From a bacterium (GTDB lineage: Bacteria; Chloroflexota; Dehalococcoidia; Tepidiformales; Tepidiformaceae): a DNA stretch of 64,000 nucleotides. The translations under genes were made by a program, and so were the position numbers. This document shows, piece after piece, positions 61,491 through 64,000 of the stretch. The notes beneath the pieces were generated by a model, which did no database searches, had not been told where the DNA came from, and saw nothing but the letters and a program-made list of their open reading frames with translations. Numbering within the stretch: position 1 is the stretch's first letter; each line of letters opens with the position of its first letter. The DNA lies in contig QEVS01000007.1 of the NCBI GenBank assembly GCA_003577245.1, forward strand, positions 55,698-119,697. The letters are read 5' to 3'.

Positions 61491-62708
61491 TCACCGCGGC
61501 CCGATGGCGCCCGCCTCCTTCAGGCGCGCAATCTCCTCCCATCCCAGGCCGGCATCGAGCAGCACCTCCTCGGTGTGCTCTCCGTACTCCGGCGCCGGGC
61601 GGCGGATGGACCCGGGGGTGCGCTCAAGCTGCACTGCCGGCCCCACCATCCTCACTGGCCCGCCACGAGGGTGATCGAAGTCGACGACGTAGCCGTTCGC
61701 CATCACCTGGGGGTCATCGGCAATCTGCCCGTAGTCCTGCACGGGGGCAACTGGCAGACCGCGCTCGCACAGGTGATTCACCCACTCCCACTGATCGCGG
61801 CCGGCGAAGACCTCGTCAAACGCGCGCACCAGCGCGTCGCGATTCTGAAGCCGCTCCGTGAATCCGCAGAAGCGCGGGTCGTCGCGGATGTCAGGCCGGC
61901 CGGCGGCGTCGCAGAACAGCGCCCACCAGCGGTCGCCGGGGATCATGCTCACCGCAATCCAGCGCCCATCCTTGCAGCGGTAGACGTTCCACATCGGGTC
62001 TGCCTCGGAACGTGCCCGGCGCGGCGGCACCTGTCCGGTGAACAGGGTGCCTGTGATATTGAACGATTGCAGCATCACCTGGCCGCCAAGGAGGGAGGCC
62101 TCTACCTGCTGGCCTTCTCCGGTGCGCGCCCGGTGCCACAGGGCAAGCAGGATACCGTACGAAAGTGCCATCGCCCCTACATGGTCCGCCATGCCGGCGA
62201 ACGAAGGGATGGGAGGCCCGTCGGGCGGACCCTGCATCATCATGGTGCCACCACGTGCCTGGCCGAGGATATCCATGGCCGGCCACTTCCGATGCGGCCC
62301 CTTCGAGCCGTAGCCGCTGGCGGTGGCGTAGATGATGCCGGGATTGCGGGCTCTCATGTCCTCGTAGCCGAGGCAGAGCTTCTCCATCACGCCCTGGCGC
62401 ATGTTCTGCACGAACACGTCGGCGTTTTCGATCAGCCGCAGGAGCGTCTCGCGGCCCTCGGGGTGCTTGAGGTCCAGGATGATGCTGCGCTTGTTGCGGT
62501 TGTGGCTTTCGAAGTAATGGTTGAGGGGGCCCCCGGGGATGTACACGCCCCGGCCGGGGTCAGGAGAATCGGGGCCCTCAACCTTGATCACGTCGGCGCC
62601 GAAGTCGGCCAGCATGGCCGAAGCGTAGGTGCCCTGCTGCCAGATTGTGCAATCGACAACCTTGAGACCCGAAAGCGGCAGGCCGGTGTGGGGGACGCCT
62701 GGGAACAT
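61491..62708 (-). CDS. CaiB/BaiF-family CoA transferase
   Basis: 405 residues from ATG 62708, with GAGG about 6 nt upstream. LSGLKVVDCTIWQQGTYASAMLADFGADVIKVE, shown in parts as LADFGADVIKVEGP, and NHYFESHNRNKRSI are family III CoA-transferase features; the catalytic Asp is in AMDILGQARGG. It transfers CoA between a thioester and a free acid. The substrate cannot be told. Confidence 0.9.
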   Translation of the reverse strand: MFPGVPHTGLPLSGLKVVDCTIWQQGTYASAMLADFGADVIKVEGPDSPDPGRGVYIPGGPLNHYFESHNRNKRSIILDLKHPEGRETLLRLIENADVFVQNMRQGVMEKLCLGYEDMRARNPGIIYATASGYGSKGPHRKWPAMDILGQARGGTMMMQGPPDGPPIPSFAGMADHVGAMALSYGILLALWHRARTGEGQQVEASLLGGQVMLQSFNITGTLFTGQVPPRRARSEADPMWNVYRCKDGRWIAVSMIPGDRWWALFCDAAGRPDIRDDPRFCGFTERLQNRDALVRAFDEVFAGRDQWEWVNHLCERGLPVAPVQDYGQIADDPQVMANGYVVDFDHPRGGPVRMVGPAVQLERTPGSIRRPAPEYGEHTEEVLLDAGLGWEEIARLKEAGAIGPR

Positions 62709-62810
62709 CGGGCACCTCGCAAGGGGGGTTCGAGGCGAATCATGCGAAGAGCCGGGATGTCTGGCAAGCACGAGACAGCAGGACGACGGCAGGTGTCACC
62801 CTGCATCCCC

Positions 62811-62816
62811 TACAAT
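62811..62816 (+). promoter_or_regulatory. -10 hexamer TACAAT for dgt
   Basis: TACAAT ends 8 nt before ATG 62825: leaderless arrangement. Confidence 0.45.
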
Positions 62817-62824
62817 CGGCCGGG

Positions 62825-63889
62825 ATGGACCTAACGGTTGTTCGACGGCGCCTGGAGGAAGCGGAGGAGCGGCTGAGCCCGTTCGCTGCACGCAGCATCC
62901 GGAGCAGCCGGGTCCTTCCCGAGGAGCCTTCGCCAATCCGCACGCCCTTCCAGCGCGACCGGGACCGCATCCTCCACACCAGGGCATTCCGGCGGCTGAA
63001 GCACAAGACACAGGTGTACATAGCCCCCGCCGGGGACCACTTCGTCACCCGGCTCACGCACACGCTCGAAGTGGCCCAGGTGGCCCGCACCATCACCCGC
63101 GCTTTGAATCTGAACGAAGACCTCGCGGAAGCCGCATCACTGGGGCACGACATCGGCCACGGCCCGTTCGGGCATGCCGGCGAAGAGGCACTGGCGGAGT
63201 GCCTGCCGGAGGGGTTCCGGCACAACTACCAGTCGGTGCGGGTGCTTGAACACCTCGAAAACGGGGGCCGGGGCCTGAACCTCACGTTCGAAGTGCTCGA
63301 CGCCATTGGCAAGTCAAGCAAGACGCGCGACGACATCCTGTCGGAAGGCTGGGGCGTGCCCACCACTCTCGAAGGACAGGCCGTGAAGGTCGCCGACGCC
63401 ATCGCCTACCTCAACCACGACATCCTCGACGCCGTGCGGGCTGGCGTCATCAGGGAGAACGACCTGCCGGCATCCACTCGCAACGAGCTGGGCCAATCGC
63501 ACGGGGAGCGCATCAACACACTGGTGAGCGATATCGTGGAAGCAAGCTGGGCGGCAACCGGTGTGCAGCCGAGCCAGGACGAACCGCCGTCCATCCGCTT
63601 CAGCCCCCGCATCCACGGCGTGGCGAACGAGCTGCGGGAGTTCATGTTCCGGCGCGTCTACCACTATGAGCAGACCCTGCGCGACGCCGAGCGGGGCAAA
63701 CGCGTTGTCCATTTCCTGTTCGCGCACTTTGTGGCCAACCCCGGGGGCATCTCGCCCGACTATTCGCTCCCCGGTGACCCCGTGGAGCGGCGCGCGGCCG
63801 ACTACGTGAGCGGCATGACCGACCGGTACGCAATCCGGCTCGCGCGGGAGCTTGGATGCGGGGACGCCATCGGCTGGGAGCAGGGATAG
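62825..63889 (+). CDS. dgt: deoxyguanosinetriphosphate triphosphohydrolase-like HD protein
   Basis: 354 residues. Hydrolyses dNTPs (often dGTP) to nucleoside and triphosphate. HTRAFRRLKHKTQV, RLTHTLEVAQVAR and LGHDIGHGPFGHAGEEAL hold the HD metal site. Length fits the shorter dNTPase group. It is often followed by dnaG and rpoD in related bacteria; the sequence after it continues past the window. Confidence 0.93.
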   Translation: MDLTVVRRRLEEAEERLSPFAARSIRSSRVLPEEPSPIRTPFQRDRDRILHTRAFRRLKHKTQVYIAPAGDHFVTRLTHTLEVAQVARTITRALNLNEDLAEAASLGHDIGHGPFGHAGEEALAECLPEGFRHNYQSVRVLEHLENGGRGLNLTFEVLDAIGKSSKTRDDILSEGWGVPTTLEGQAVKVADAIAYLNHDILDAVRAGVIRENDLPASTRNELGQSHGERINTLVSDIVEASWAATGVQPSQDEPPSIRFSPRIHGVANELREFMFRRVYHYEQTLRDAERGKRVVHFLFAHFVANPGGISPDYSLPGDPVERRAADYVSGMTDRYAIRLARELGCGDAIGWEQG

Positions 63890-64000
63890 CCCGCTGCCTC
63901 ATGATCAGGTTCAGATACCTGCGAGACAGTGGGATATCTGTATAAACAATTGGCCAAGGCCGCGACCATCACGGACGTGGGAACGGGAAGAGATCGTGGT
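63890..64000 (+). promoter_or_regulatory. 3' end of the window: -10-like TATAAA, start of next gene probably beyond
   Basis: 111 bp after dgt with no complete gene. TATAAA at 63941-63946 is a good -10 but no well-spaced -35 was found. GGGAAGAGATC just before the last GTG (63996-63998) could be the ribosome site of the next gene, which in relatives is dnaG (speculation). Confidence 0.3.

Overview
The window is 64 kb of GC-rich bacterial chromosome, densely packed, with no mobile element, CRISPR array, rRNA or prophage that I can see. Gene content points to Chloroflexota, probably a Dehalococcoidia-like (for example Tepidiforma-like) lineage. The main pointers are a giant DUF2298/YYY membrane protein, a KorAB-type 2-oxoacid:ferredoxin oxidoreductase, and GH57 enzymes in the glycogen cluster. 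A short zinc-ribbon protein with a CVHHW motif and many CoA/flavin-type catabolic singletons fit the same picture. This placement is inference; no rRNA is present.

Layout. 1-6.4 kb: glycogen/alpha-glucan cluster (glgP cut by the window start, two GH57 enzymes, glgA). 6.4-11.8 kb: MazG fusion, a thioredoxin-like protein, small membrane proteins, a cyclase-family hydrolase, a lipoprotein and a membrane-anchored cyclophilin. 12-15 kb: SDR enzyme and a large secreted surface protein. 15-21 kb: rluB-cmk-plsC-ispH-DUF512 radical SAM-two ferredoxins-LysR, a compact redox/isoprenoid operon. 21-24.7 kb: amidohydrolase, MobA-like transferase, a 37-residue zinc-ribbon gene, a YbjQ-type protein and gap. 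24.9-30.6 kb: DUF2298 giant membrane protein and an orphan protein with an eCIS-cargo-like N-terminal motif. 30.6-35.3 kb: ffh-rpsP-khpA-rimM, a 56-residue zinc protein with a near-consensus promoter, tRNA-Ala(CGC), murE. 35.3-42.6 kb: two metallo-beta-lactamase-fold enzymes, SCO1664-like protein, HxlR regulator, CSLREA surface protein, Eis-like acetyltransferase, luciferase-like oxidoreductase. 42.8-48.8 kb: HerA-like ATPase with a 59-residue neighbour, DUF4332 protein, cysteine desulfurase divergent from an A-type Fe-S carrier, a duplicated NIPSNAP-like protein. 48.9-57.2 kb: minus-strand catabolic and envelope genes ending in a LysR gene with operator-like dyads. 57.3-63.9 kb: korAB flanked by two CBS-domain proteins, a CaiB-type CoA transferase and dgt.

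Two themes tie the window together. Ferredoxin chemistry recurs: IspH, a radical SAM protein, two ferredoxins, korAB, Fe-S assembly genes, and two paralogous LysR regulators beside the ferredoxin genes and korAB. Promoter architecture also recurs: at least a dozen genes have a TAnnnT -10 hexamer ending only 6-10 nt before the start codon, so leaderless transcription looks common. No intergenic gap exceeds about 200 bp.
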